From positions 248,001 through 312,000 of the forward strand of contig NZ_WACP01000003.1 in NCBI RefSeq assembly GCF_008973665.1: a stretch of DNA of 64,000 nt, in the 5' to 3' direction. Of the stretch, positions 17,815 through 26,988 are shown one piece after another. The first letter of the stretch is position 1. Each line of letters starts with the position of its first letter. The position numbers and the translations under genes are program-made. Source of the stretch: Paenibacillus tengchongensis. GTDB lineage: Bacteria > Bacillota > Bacilli > Paenibacillales > Paenibacillaceae. The notes beneath the pieces are model-generated. The model made no database searches. It saw only the letters and a program-made list of their open reading frames with translations, and had not been told where the DNA came from.

Positions 17815-19215
17815 ATGAAACACACAACCAAACGCAAGATGACGGCGGCAATGACCTTGCTGCTGACCGGAGCCATCGCCCTAGGCGGCTGCGGCAACGG
17901 CGGTTCCGCAAATTCGGACACTGCGGCAAATCCAGGAACGGGGGGCAATGCTGCGGCAGGCTCCGGCGAGCCGGTGACCATCAAGTATTACAACTGGGAC
18001 AATGAAGCCCAGTCCGTCGCCACCGAAGGCATGCTGAACGACTTCATGAAGGAGAATCCGGAGATCAAGGTGGAGCACGTGGTGCTGGTGCCGGGGGATT
18101 CGGTCGAAATGCTAAAGAAGCTCGATTTCCTCATCTCCTCGGGCGAAGCGGTTGACGTCATCGCACTGCCCAACCTGGGCTCGGTCTATGAGCGGGCTAC
18201 CCGGGGCGCACTTGCTCCGCTGGATGAGTATTACGAACAGGCAGGCCTTGTTCCTGAGGACGAGTATTATGTCAATCCCAAGATTGACAATCAAATTTAC
18301 GGCATGCAGCTGACCTCCAGCTTCAACTATGTGCTGCTGAACAAGGATGCGCTGGATGAAGTGGGGCTGCCGGTGCCGACCTACGGCTGGACCTGGGACG
18401 ACTACCGGGAATATGCGCAAAAGCTGACCAAAGGCGAAGGCGTCGACAAACGGTACGGCTCGTACTTCCACACCTGGGAGCTGTACATGAATGCTCCGGC
18501 GCAGACGGTGATGAAGGACCCGTTCCGCTATGATGACGGAAGCACGATCCTTGCCGATCCGACCTATAAATACTTCTTCCAGCTCCGCAAGGATATGGAG
18601 ACGGTGGACCAGTCGGCGAAGCCGTATGCCGATGTGCTAGCGGCCAAGCTGAACTACCGGACCGAGTTCTTCAACGAAGAAGCGGCCATGGTGCTGACCG
18701 GCAGCTGGACGATTCCAGACCCGGCCAATCTGGAGCAGTACCCGCATGACTTCAAGACCGCCTTTGCACCGGTTCCGCTGCCGCCGGCAGGCGCCGAGCC
18801 GAAGGATTATGAGGGCGGCAAGTACTTCACCAGCGGCAATCAGGTGGTAATGGGGGCAACCTCGAAGAATAAGGAAGCTTCCTTTAAACTGATGCGTTAC
18901 ATGACAACAGCGGATTCCGAGGCCAGAACCGAATTCTCCGGCTGGAAAAAAGCGGACAACCAGGCCGTCCTGGACCGCCTGATCGGCGACAACGCCGAGC
19001 TGTACGATGTGGAATCGCTGCAGTCTACGCTCTTCGGCGAGGACATCGAATATCTGGATGCTTCCAGTGTCATCACCGTATCGACCTCGGAGCTGACCAA
19101 GATTGTCGGCGACGGCTTCAGCAAGTTTATGCTGAGCAATGAATCGATCGACGATGTGCAGAAGTGGATGGTCGATGAAGCGACTAAGGTTATCAATGAG
19201 AAAGAAAGCAAATAA
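17815..19215 (+). CDS. Extracellular sugar-binding lipoprotein of the CUT1 importer
   Basis: 466 residues from the ATG at 17815 (AAGGGGGAAGCAGG upstream). A lipoprotein signal peptide ends in the lipobox LGGC (Cys26), followed by a Gly/Ala/Asn-rich tether. The rest is a family-1 solute-binding protein (IKYYNWDNEAQS..., LDFLISSGEAVDVIALPN, NEEAAMVLTGSW). It captures oligosaccharides at the cell surface for the two permeases. The longer in-frame upstream extension lacks a ribosome site and would spoil the signal peptide. Confidence 0.93.
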   Translation: MKHTTKRKMTAAMTLLLTGAIALGGCGNGGSANSDTAANPGTGGNAAAGSGEPVTIKYYNWDNEAQSVATEGMLNDFMKENPEIKVEHVVLVPGDSVEMLKKLDFLISSGEAVDVIALPNLGSVYERATRGALAPLDEYYEQAGLVPEDEYYVNPKIDNQIYGMQLTSSFNYVLLNKDALDEVGLPVPTYGWTWDDYREYAQKLTKGEGVDKRYGSYFHTWELYMNAPAQTVMKDPFRYDDGSTILADPTYKYFFQLRKDMETVDQSAKPYADVLAAKLNYRTEFFNEEAAMVLTGSWTIPDPANLEQYPHDFKTAFAPVPLPPAGAEPKDYEGGKYFTSGNQVVMGATSKNKEASFKLMRYMTTADSEARTEFSGWKKADNQAVLDRLIGDNAELYDVESLQSTLFGEDIEYLDASSVITVSTSELTKIVGDGFSKFMLSNESIDDVQKWMVDEATKVINEKESK

Positions 19216-19313
19216 AGAGGTCACGAGACGCGCCTAACCCGGAGAGCTTCGAAGAGTGCCATGCGGCTTCCTTCGGAGCTCTTCGGCTGTGCGGACAGAT
19301 GGGAGGAACAGCC

Positions 19314-21476
19314 ATGGCCCGATTGGCCTGGAAGGATCAGAAGTATTGGCTGGATGGCAGGGAGCTGCGCATCCTGGCCGGAGCGTTGCATTATTTCCGG
19401 GTGGTCCCGGAGTATTGGGAGGACCGGCTGCTGAAGCTGAAGGCTTGCGGCTTCAATACGGTAGAGACCTATATCCCGTGGAACTTCCATGAGCCGGAGG
19501 AAGGCGTCTTCCGGTTCGGCGGAATGGCGGATGTGGAAAGGTTCGTCCGGCTGGCCGGGCAGCTGGGGCTGCATGTCATTCTGCGGCCCAGCCCGTACAT
19601 TTGCGCAGAGTGGGAATTCGGCGGTCTGCCGGCCTGGCTGCTGAAGTCAGAGATGGCGCTGCGCTGCATGGACCCGGCTTATCTGGAGAAGGTCGACCGT
19701 TATTACGATGAGCTAATTCCGCGTCTCGTGCCACTGCTCGGAACGAACGGCGGGCCGGTGATCGCCGTGCAGGTGGAGAACGAATACGGCAGCTACGGCA
19801 ACGATACGGCCTATCTGGCATATTTGCGGGATGGGCTAATCCGCAGAGGCGTAGATTGTTTGTTGTTCACTTCGGACGGGCCGACCGACGAAATGCTGAT
19901 CGGTGGGACAGTGGAGGGGCTGCATGCGACCGTCAATTTCGGCTCACGCGTCTCCGAGTCCTTCGCGAAGTACCGCGAATACCGTCAGGATGAACCTTTA
20001 ATGGTCATGGAATACTGGCTGGGCTGGTTCGACCATTGGCGGGAACCGCATCATGTGCGTGAGGCGGCTGACGTTGCCGCCGTCCTGGACGAAATGCTGG
20101 AGCAGGGCTCATCGGTCAATCTGTACATGTTCCACGGCGGCACCAACTTCGGTTTCTACAGCGGGGCCAATCATATCGCAGGCTATGAGCCGACCGTAAC
20201 CAGCTATGACTATGATGCGCCCTTGACGGAATGGGGCGACATTACAGAGAAATATCAGGCGATCCGGGCCGTGCTGGACAAGCACGGGGTGTCGCCGGGC
20301 GGGGAGCTGCCCGCGCCGCAGCCGAAACAGGCAATCGGTGTGGTGAAGCTGACGGAGACCGCCGATCTGCTGTCACAGGCTGAACATTTAGCCGTGCTGA
20401 ACGCAGAATCGGTCACTACCCGGACGATGGAGGAGCTGGGCCAGAATTACGGCTTCATCCTGTATTCCACCTGGATCAAAGGCCCGCGCACCGGGCAGCA
20501 GCTGCATCTGCGCAAGGTGCGCGACCGGGCCCAGGTGTTCCTGAATGGCGCGCTGCTCGGCGTGGTGGAGCGCTGGAACCCGCAGCCGCTCGACCTGACA
20601 GTTCCTCCCGAAGGGGCAAGGCTCGATATCCTGGTCGAGAATATGGGCCGGGTCAATTACGGACCGTGGCTAAGGGACCGCAAAGGCATAACGGAAGGCG
20701 TACTGATCGACAACCAGTATCAGTTCAACTGGACGATCTCTACGCTGCCGATGGAGCCGGAGCTGCTGGAGCGGGTATGTTACAGCGGGGTTGGCGAGGT
20801 TGGAGGGGAGGATGTAGCAGTAGAAGTAGGCTTAGAACCAAGCGCAGGGTTAAAGGCAGAACCAGGAGCAGAACAATACGCAGAATCAGGCACCGTGCAA
20901 AACAACCTAAGCATAGAATCAAAGGCCGGACCAACCACCACCAAACTAGACAAACCAGGCATTGAATTAAGCTTTGAGCCAAACACCGGTATAGACAAAC
21001 TAAGCAACGGACCCAGCACTGAACCAGACAGTGACCGAAATGAAACAGATGCTGATTCAACCGTTCAATCGGGTGCTGGTGCAAGCGCTGAATCCAGTGC
21101 TGAAGCAAGCAACGGACCCGGCACAAACCCAGGTGCACAGGTAACCGTGCACGATCAATTGCACGCCGGCCGGCCGGCGTTCTACCGCGGATCTTTCACG
21201 GCTGCCGCGCGCGAGGATACGTTCCTGCGGTTCGACGGCTGGGGGAAGGGGGTAGCCTGGATTAACGGCTTTAATCTGGGACGGTATTGGAGTGCCGGGC
21301 CACAGCGCGCCCTGTATATTCCCGGCCCGCTGCTGCGCGAAGGCGGCAATGAGCTGGTTCTGCTGGAGCTGCACAGCTGTCCTGAAGAGCCTGCGGTTGA
21401 ATTGACGGCGGAGCCGGATCTTGGAGCGGCGGCCGTAGTGGATGAGCGGGTGCTGAATTTTGTGCAGGAGGAATAG
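19314..21476 (+). CDS. GH35 beta-galactosidase with a large low-complexity insertion
   Basis: 720 residues. The ATG at 19314 follows GGGAGGAA; there is no signal peptide. The TIM barrel shows WEDRLLKLKACGFNTVETY, the acid/base in QVENEYGSYG (Glu157), the nucleophile in VMEYWLGWFDHW (Glu233) and MFHGGTNFGFYSGA. Jelly-roll domains follow (QVFLNGALLGV; AWINGFNLGRYW). Between them, residues about 495-612 are a low-complexity, charged, A-ending-codon insertion not expected in GH35. The enzyme would remove terminal galactose from imported oligosaccharides of this locus. Whether the insertion is tolerated as a flexible loop is unknown. Confidence 0.9.
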   Translation: MARLAWKDQKYWLDGRELRILAGALHYFRVVPEYWEDRLLKLKACGFNTVETYIPWNFHEPEEGVFRFGGMADVERFVRLAGQLGLHVILRPSPYICAEWEFGGLPAWLLKSEMALRCMDPAYLEKVDRYYDELIPRLVPLLGTNGGPVIAVQVENEYGSYGNDTAYLAYLRDGLIRRGVDCLLFTSDGPTDEMLIGGTVEGLHATVNFGSRVSESFAKYREYRQDEPLMVMEYWLGWFDHWREPHHVREAADVAAVLDEMLEQGSSVNLYMFHGGTNFGFYSGANHIAGYEPTVTSYDYDAPLTEWGDITEKYQAIRAVLDKHGVSPGGELPAPQPKQAIGVVKLTETADLLSQAEHLAVLNAESVTTRTMEELGQNYGFILYSTWIKGPRTGQQLHLRKVRDRAQVFLNGALLGVVERWNPQPLDLTVPPEGARLDILVENMGRVNYGPWLRDRKGITEGVLIDNQYQFNWTISTLPMEPELLERVCYSGVGEVGGEDVAVEVGLEPSAGLKAEPGAEQYAESGTVQNNLSIESKAGPTTTKLDKPGIELSFEPNTGIDKLSNGPSTEPDSDRNETDADSTVQSGAGASAESSAEASNGPGTNPGAQVTVHDQLHAGRPAFYRGSFTAAAREDTFLRFDGWGKGVAWINGFNLGRYWSAGPQRALYIPGPLLREGGNELVLLELHSCPEEPAVELTAEPDLGAAAVVDERVLNFVQEE
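20795..21145 (+). repeat. Low-complexity, compositionally foreign insert in the GH35 gene
   Basis: The stretch is A-rich with codons ending in A, unlike the G/C-ending flanks. It contains degenerate internal repeats, for example a 25-bp segment at 21002-21026 (GCAACGGACCC...) recurring near 21107. It encodes Glu/Ser/Thr/Gly/Asn-rich sequence. Confidence 0.7.
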
Positions 21477-21616
21477 GTCCTGCCGAAGGCATTTCCGGGC
21501 CAGGAACTGTCGTCCGCAACACCACGGATCACTGCCTCGCGTGAACCTGGAATAAGAGTTCTTAAGCTGGACCTTATGACGAAGGAAGAGGCGCTCCGGC
21601 TAACCGCGCCAACAGC

Positions 21617-21803
21617 TCTATTGTAGTTTGTGCAATAGATCGCCCGTATACATCTCCTAATCTTAGTTCTGCTGCAGTTTGTGCGTCAGATGGAGGAGGA
21701 GATGGCTTTTTAGGGGCGATTTGCAGAATTCTGTTGCACGAAATGCATTAGAACAGCTATAACTGCCCGTAATCGGCTAATCTAATGTATGAAATGCAAC
21801 AGA
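21617..21803. repeat. Cluster of four 23-bp imperfect palindromes
   Basis: Units start at 21617, 21668, 21730 and 21781; each is exactly 23 bp, begins TCT and ends AGA. The first has perfect TCTATTG/CAATAGA arms. Units 1 and 2 carry TTTGTG in the centre; units 3 and 4 carry its inverted form. Spacing is 51, 62 and 51 bp, and GCCCGTA recurs after units 1 and 3. They lie in the 740-base gap after the GH35 gene, which has no convincing gene. Confidence 0.75.
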
Positions 21804-21828
21804 TTGAAAAACCGGATACCCGTCCGCA

Positions 21829-21878
21829 AAAAGAAGCTGCTCCTCAAGTCATGAAAAGACTGAGGAGCAGCTTCTTTT
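21829..21878. terminator. Bidirectional terminator-like hairpin
   Basis: A perfect 18-bp stem pairs 21829-21846 with 21861-21878, with T-runs on both strands. Its inner sequence (GAAGCTGC...GCAGCTTC, loop with ATGAAA) resembles the hairpin at 61788-61828. Confidence 0.8.
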
Positions 21879-21978
21879 ACTAGATAAGTTGAACAAAAGA
21901 GTAATATCCGATGGGTGAGGGTTGAAACTGGGAGCAGCGTTTGATAGTATGCCTCAAACACAGCCCCCATTGCAAATA

Positions 21979-22167
21979 GGTGGATAAACGCCCACTAGTT
22001 TTGCCTTTTTTGCGGATTTCAGCCATTTAATTCGATTATTGCTGCTTAATTGGGACGATATTGGTTCAATTGCTAATTGTCATCCATATTAAGTGGCGTT
22101 AATCCACCAAGCTTGAGAACATCCTCCACACAGGTGAAATTAAGTGGCGAATTTCTAACTATAGTTT
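21979..22167. repeat. Dispersed AT-rich intergenic repeat, copy A
   Basis: About 190 bp similar to 61857-62049. Shared blocks include TATTAAGTGGCG, TAATCCAC/TATCCAAC, ACAGGTGAAATTA and TTTCTAACTA/TTTCCAACTA. It contains iterated TTAAGTGG motifs and inverted TTAGTTGG-like ends and has no coding potential. It may be a miniature element or a structured RNA. Confidence 0.7.
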
Positions 22168-22216
22168 GCGAAAAGGGAACGTGCAGCGAGAGGAAAGGCC
22201 ATGTTGGCGCTTAAGC

Positions 22217-23248
22217 TCAGGCCCCCGCCTGCCACGCAATCGCCGTAATCCGGCGGTGCAGCTGCTCCGCAATCTCGGCGAAACCGCTGTCCGACGGATG
22301 CAGACCGTCGGAAGAGAGGCCGCTCCCTGTGGTCAGCAGGTCGTAGCCGTTCAGATAGATCAGCTTTGGCCGGTTCAGCCTCTGCACAACCTCGCGGACT
22401 GTATCCCGGAAGCCGTCATTGATGCTCTCTGCCTTGTAGTCATTGTAATTGCGGAAGATATCCGTACAGAAGATCCACTGGTCCGGATGGGCATCGGCGA
22501 TGCGGCTGACGAAGGCTTCGGTGGCTGCCCGGAACCGGTCGAGCGGCCAGCCGGTCACATTGACGCCCATTTCCAGCGTGGCAATGTCCCAATCGTTCCG
22601 TCCGGCAATGTACTCCGCCATAGCCGCATCCATCTGCGCGCTGCCGGCCATGCCGAGGTTGATCAGATCCAGGCCGAGCTTGCGGGCCAACTGGCTGGCA
22701 TAAGCTGCCGAGTGGACGGAGGCGCTGCCGCCGTGTGTGATCGATGAGCCGTAAGCGAGATAGCGCCGCTTCGGAACTTGTCCGGGGAGCGGCGGGGCGA
22801 CGTCGCCCTCGATGTCAACCAGCCGGTTGGCCCAGTCGTAGGGCAGCAGCACCCGGATTAGCTCCGGATCATACGGATACTGCTCCTTGTCCTGGATTGG
22901 AAGCAGGGACTCCAGGCTTTGCCGGGTAATCGTTACCCGGGTGGGCTCAGTCGTTATGACCTTGGGCGATAAATGGTATGAGCCCTGGAATCCGCCCTGA
23001 TACACTTCACAGATACCGGCGGGGGAGACGGCATCCGGTACGGCATCGCGGGCCAGGACGAGCGTTACCTGTTCGCCCACCAGCCGGAAGCGCAGCTCAA
23101 CGCCGCTGCCGGACAGGCAGGCGTATTGCGCTCCGCTGTTGACTGCGGAGCGCACCCCGGCCGGAAGGCGGCTGAGCAGAAAGCCGCCGCGTTCCGGGTC
23201 CTCAATCATGTCCTGCACATTGTACAGCTCCACATTGTTATAAATCAT
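22217..23248 (-). CDS. SGNH/GDSL-family esterase
   Basis: 343 residues. An N-terminal beta-rich domain (1-160) precedes an SGNH hydrolase with all blocks: YGSSITHG (catalytic Ser), GMAGSAQ (Gly), LEMGVN (Asn) and DGLHPSDSG (Asp/His). No signal peptide is seen. It is probably a carbohydrate deacetylase or esterase working on imported acetylated oligosaccharides. It lies 27 bases after the binding lipoprotein gene on the same strand, so it is likely the last gene of that operon. Confidence 0.87.
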   Translation of the reverse strand: MIYNNVELYNVQDMIEDPERGGFLLSRLPAGVRSAVNSGAQYACLSGSGVELRFRLVGEQVTLVLARDAVPDAVSPAGICEVYQGGFQGSYHLSPKVITTEPTRVTITRQSLESLLPIQDKEQYPYDPELIRVLLPYDWANRLVDIEGDVAPPLPGQVPKRRYLAYGSSITHGGSASVHSAAYASQLARKLGLDLINLGMAGSAQMDAAMAEYIAGRNDWDIATLEMGVNVTGWPLDRFRAATEAFVSRIADAHPDQWIFCTDIFRNYNDYKAESINDGFRDTVREVVQRLNRPKLIYLNGYDLLTTGSGLSSDGLHPSDSGFAEIAEQLHRRITAIAWQAGA

Positions 23249-23275
23249 ATCTGACTCCGCACTCCCCGTGAATTA

Positions 23276-24805
23276 TTACTGCTGGCCCGCGTACCATTCC
23301 GAGAATTGCTTCTGGTATTCGGCAATGTATTTATCGATGCCTGCCGCTTTGAGGCGGTCCAGCGCCTTCGGATAAGCGGTCTCATAATCGACGAAGCCAC
23401 TGCCGATCGGTGCCATATACTCGGTCAGCACGCCGTTCAGCTTCGTTTCTTCGTTCTTGACCGGTGTGTTATCGAAGTTGAAGCCGGCGCCTTTGGAGAT
23501 AATCGCACCCTCGTCCCAAGCCTTGTATTCGGCGATGAACTCATCCGGCACGGTATTGTCGAAGCGGATAAAATTCTTGTTCATCAGCAGCCAGTCGGGA
23601 ATCAGCGCATCGGTGGTCAGCTTGGTCAGACGACCATTCTCATCCAAAGTGAAATCGGTACCTTCAATGCCGTAAGCGAACAGGTCATACAGCTCCTGAT
23701 TCTTCTGCAGCAGGTTGAAGAACATGACATAGCGTTCCGGGTCCTTGGCTGCCGCCGAGACGAAGAAGGCAGTGCTGTAGGTGCCGCGGCTGATTTTCGG
23801 ACGGCCTTCGCCCAGGAAGTAGTTGACCAGCTTCGCATCCGGAACCGCCTGTGAAATCGTGGCCGCGCCTTCAAACGGCCGGGCGGCGGTACCTGCCCAG
23901 AACATCGCCTTGCCGGAGTTCCAGTCGGATTGCAGCTGCGGTGTATTGGTGGCGGCATATTTAGGAATGATGCCCTTCTCATACCAGCCGTGCATCAAAT
24001 TGGCGTAATTCTTGAATTCCTCCGTTTCGAACCAACTGATAATCTGATCGTCCTGCTTGGCTTCGTCGAGGGCGATGAATTCATTTTGCCAATACAGGTT
24101 CTTGTCGGTGTAATCGTACAGTAACATGCGGCGGGCATCTACTCCGGCATAGCCGACCAGCTCCGGATGAGCGGCATGGGCTTTATCGTAGAACTGTTCA
24201 AGCTGGGCCAGCGAGGTGACCTCGGTCATGCCGACTTCTTCCAGCAAATCCTGGCGTACGAGCACGCTGTAGAATTCCGCCGAGTTCGGCTTGTTGCCGA
24301 CCGGAACGGCATACTGCTTGCCGTCCAACTGGAAGGCTTTGAAGGAGGCCTCGTCCACATTACTGCTGAGGTCGGCCGCCGCATCCACATAAGGGGTAAG
24401 GTCGGTGTAAAGGCCCTTGGCCACGGATTTGACCATGTAGTTGGCATCTGTGTAGGTGGCGAAGTCTTCGCCGGTGGACAGCATCAGGTCGGTCTTACCG
24501 CCGGCGTATTCGGTCCAAGGCAGGAATTGAAACTCTACCTCGGCATTGATTTCTTCCTTAACAACATCATAGAATTCAGTCTTGGCCAGCTCTTTCATCC
24601 GGTTCGACTCGTCACCGTACAGTACGATCTTCAGCTTGGCAGGAGCGAGCCCGCCACCTGCCTCTATGCCGCTTTCTGCGGACGGGCTGGCAGCACCCGC
24701 ATTTCCGTTGCCGCCGTTAGCGCTTTCATTGTTGCCCTGCGAGCAGGCGCTGAGCAGGAATGAGGCCGTGAGGAGCAGACTGAACCAACCTTTTTTCTTT
24801 GTCAT
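23276..24805 (-). CDS. Extracellular solute-binding lipoprotein (CUT1 importer)
   Basis: 509 residues from the ATG complementary to 24803-24805, with AGGAGGG upstream. The lipoprotein signal ends in LLSAC (Cys21), followed by a Gly/Asn/Ala/Ser tether. The body resembles the LplA/YtcQ-type long binding proteins used with YteP/YtcP permeases. These often carry pectin or rhamnogalacturonan oligosaccharides. The two permeases upstream and the esterase downstream share the strand and probably the transcript. A longer upstream in-frame extension is rejected because it hides the signal peptide. Confidence 0.92.
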   Translation of the reverse strand: MTKKKGWFSLLLTASFLLSACSQGNNESANGGNGNAGAASPSAESGIEAGGGLAPAKLKIVLYGDESNRMKELAKTEFYDVVKEEINAEVEFQFLPWTEYAGGKTDLMLSTGEDFATYTDANYMVKSVAKGLYTDLTPYVDAAADLSSNVDEASFKAFQLDGKQYAVPVGNKPNSAEFYSVLVRQDLLEEVGMTEVTSLAQLEQFYDKAHAAHPELVGYAGVDARRMLLYDYTDKNLYWQNEFIALDEAKQDDQIISWFETEEFKNYANLMHGWYEKGIIPKYAATNTPQLQSDWNSGKAMFWAGTAARPFEGAATISQAVPDAKLVNYFLGEGRPKISRGTYSTAFFVSAAAKDPERYVMFFNLLQKNQELYDLFAYGIEGTDFTLDENGRLTKLTTDALIPDWLLMNKNFIRFDNTVPDEFIAEYKAWDEGAIISKGAGFNFDNTPVKNEETKLNGVLTEYMAPIGSGFVDYETAYPKALDRLKAAGIDKYIAEYQKQFSEWYAGQQ

Positions 24806-24938
24806 GATGAACCCTCCTGAAATGGAATCGATATCTATTGCAAAGGCTGGCTCCCTTACTGCCATTGTACTACAGGAACGCCGGCGGCAGGGAGTCTTTA
24901 GCCTGGTGCAACCATAAAGCGGTTGATGTTACCTGTGA

Positions 24939-25823
24939 TCAGCCCTTAACGGAGCCGACGATAATTCCCTTGACGAAGAAACGCTGCAGAAACGGATACA
25001 GAATTGCGATCGGCAGGACGGTCAGACAGGTCATGGCCATCTTGGCCGTCTCCAGCGGCGGTGCGATGATGGCGCCTCCCACCTGGGCAGCATTGCCGGA
25101 GGCGAGGAACTGGATATTGGCCATCATGTTGTACATCAGGTACTGAATCGTATAGAGCTCCTGATCGGTAACCAGCATCAGCGGCAGATAGAAGTCATTC
25201 CAGAACTGCAGCGCGTAGAACAGGGAGATGGTCACCAGCCCCACCCGGCCGAGCGGAATCATAATACTGAAAAAGATGCGCAAATGCCCGGCACCGTCAA
25301 TCTCCGCTGACTCGACAATTTCATGCGGGATGCTGCGGAAATAGTTCGTCATCAGAAACATCAGGAACACACTGAGCAGATACGGGACGAAGAGGCCGAT
25401 CAGCTTATCGTCGAGATGATAGTATTTGGTGCTGAGCAGGTACCAAGGGAGCGTACCGCCGCTGAACAGCATGGTGAAATAGGCGAAGAAGGCGAAGACG
25501 TTTCGGAAGCGGAAGCTTTTGACGGAAACCACATAGGCATATGCGGTGGTCACCAGGACAGCTGAGGCCGTACCGAGCACGGTCACGAGCACCGACATGG
25601 AATAAGCTCTGACAATCTGCTCCGCCTTGGAGCCGAACAGGAACTGGTAAGTCTCCAGCGTAAAGCCGCGGGGCCAGAAGGAGTAGCCTTCCGCCGCGAT
25701 CCGCGATTCCGTGGACAGCGAGCCGGAGACCGCCAGCACGAACGGTACCAGGCACACGATGGAGAACACGGCGATACAGAAATAGAATAGAATCAGTAAA
25801 CCTTTGTTTTCGGTAGTTTGCAT
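24939..25823 (-). CDS. CUT1 ABC transporter permease (YtcP/AraQ type)
   Basis: 294 residues, six membrane helices, EAA loop EIVESAEIDGAGHLRIF, and an ending VKGIIVGSVKG typical of this family. AGGAGACG lies upstream. It is 12 bases after the first permease, so translation is coupled. It pairs with the gene at 25836-26816 and the lipoprotein at 23276-24805. No ATPase is encoded nearby. Confidence 0.94.
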   Translation of the reverse strand: MQTTENKGLLILFYFCIAVFSIVCLVPFVLAVSGSLSTESRIAAEGYSFWPRGFTLETYQFLFGSKAEQIVRAYSMSVLVTVLGTASAVLVTTAYAYVVSVKSFRFRNVFAFFAYFTMLFSGGTLPWYLLSTKYYHLDDKLIGLFVPYLLSVFLMFLMTNYFRSIPHEIVESAEIDGAGHLRIFFSIMIPLGRVGLVTISLFYALQFWNDFYLPLMLVTDQELYTIQYLMYNMMANIQFLASGNAAQVGGAIIAPPLETAKMAMTCLTVLPIAILYPFLQRFFVKGIIVGSVKG

Positions 25824-25835
25824 GCTTTTCGTCTC

Positions 25836-26816
25836 CTAGAATAGTTTGCTGTCTTTGTCATACCAGCCGGCCAGCTTGTTGGCGACCAGCACCAGAATGA
25901 AGCCGAAGACGGACTGATAGAGCGTAATGGCGGATGCGAACCCGAATTCCCCCGAGCGGATGGCCGTACGATAGACATACACGTCGATAATGTCGGTGGT
26001 CGGCAGCAGCAGCGGATTGAGGAAGGTAACGCCCATGACCATACTGAGATCGCCCTTGAGCATCCCGCCGATATTGAGCAGCGACATCAGGATGATGGAA
26101 GGGATCAGCATAGGCACCGTGATCTTGGTAATGATCTGCCACCGGGAAGCGCCGTCGATCCTCGCAGCTTCATAGAAGGAGGTATCAATCCCCTGCAGCA
26201 CGGAGTAATAGATGATCGCGCCGTAGCCCGCGCTTTTCCAGATATTCGCCAGCACCATCACGATGACGAACAGCCATGGACTGGAGTACCAGTCGACCTG
26301 TCCAAGGCCCAGCGCAGTGAACATCTGGTTCATAATTCCCTTGTCGTAATCCAGCAGCGAGAAGAGGATGGCCCCGATAATAATCCAGGAAATGAAATAC
26401 GGGAAGAACATGACGCTTTGGGTGATTTTGACGAACCATTTACTGCGCAGCTCGTTCAGAATAATGGCGATAGCCACGGAGAAAAAAGTGCCGGTAGCCA
26501 TATACAGCACGTTCAGCATGACCGTGTTGCGCGTCGCCCGCATGGCGTCCTCCATACTGGAGAAGAAAAATTCGAAGTTGGAGAAGCCCGCCCAGGGACT
26601 GCCGAAGATTCCGTCGTTGAAATTGTAGTTCTTGAAAACGAGGATCAGGCCGCTCATCGGCAGATAAGCAAACAAGATCAGGATAACGATTCCCGGCAAG
26701 GCGAGCAGGTACAGCGATCCGTCCCTTTGTAAGGACTTTTCGAAGCTGCGTGTCTTGGACACCCGCGTCTTCGCGATCCGCCCGTCCGGCTTCACCGGCG
26801 TAGCCTCTTGCATCAT
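25836..26816 (-). CDS. CUT1 ABC transporter permease (LplB/YteP type)
   Basis: 326 residues, six membrane helices after a basic cytoplasmic N-terminus, and EAA loop SFYEAARIDGASRWQII. It starts at tandem ATGs (26816/26813) with GGAGTGG upstream. It is the first gene of a minus-strand operon of two permeases, a binding protein and an esterase. A perfect cre site (26924) and TTAAAAAAAC direct repeats (26955, 26979) lie upstream. This suggests CcpA repression and activation by the AraC regulator at 27465-29684. Confidence 0.94.
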   Translation of the reverse strand: MMQEATPVKPDGRIAKTRVSKTRSFEKSLQRDGSLYLLALPGIVILILFAYLPMSGLILVFKNYNFNDGIFGSPWAGFSNFEFFFSSMEDAMRATRNTVMLNVLYMATGTFFSVAIAIILNELRSKWFVKITQSVMFFPYFISWIIIGAILFSLLDYDKGIMNQMFTALGLGQVDWYSSPWLFVIVMVLANIWKSAGYGAIIYYSVLQGIDTSFYEAARIDGASRWQIITKITVPMLIPSIILMSLLNIGGMLKGDLSMVMGVTFLNPLLLPTTDIIDVYVYRTAIRSGEFGFASAITLYQSVFGFILVLVANKLAGWYDKDSKLF

Positions 26817-26923
26817 TGGTGTTCCACTCCTTTAATGTTAGCGTGTTCATTTGTGTGCGTTCCCTTGAACTGAGCAAATCCGGGGAACCGCTTCTACATG
26901 GCAAAGCATACTGCCGCAAACCT

Positions 26924-26937
26924 TGAAAACGCTATCA
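26924..26937. promoter_or_regulatory. Catabolite-responsive element (CcpA site)
   Basis: TGAAAACGCTATCA fits the cre consensus TGWAARCGYTWNCA at every position. It lies about 108 bp upstream of the permease operon start, close to where the promoter should be. Glucose repression through CcpA is expected. Confidence 0.75.
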
Positions 26938-26951
26938 AAATAAACGGGAAA

Positions 26952-26988
26952 AGTTTAAAAAAACCGTAATTGCGGAGCTTAAAAAAAC
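26952..26988 (-). promoter_or_regulatory. Direct repeats, possible AraC operator
   Basis: TTAAAAAAAC occurs at 26955-26964 and 26979-26988 (24-bp offset), each followed by CGTAA or GTAAA. It sits just upstream of the cre site in the direction of the permease operon. Direct repeats about two helical turns apart are typical for AraC-type regulators. Confidence 0.4.

Noticed and set aside
21617..21803. CRISPR array
   Set aside because: Only four units, two in opposite orientation, with non-variable spacers and no cas genes.
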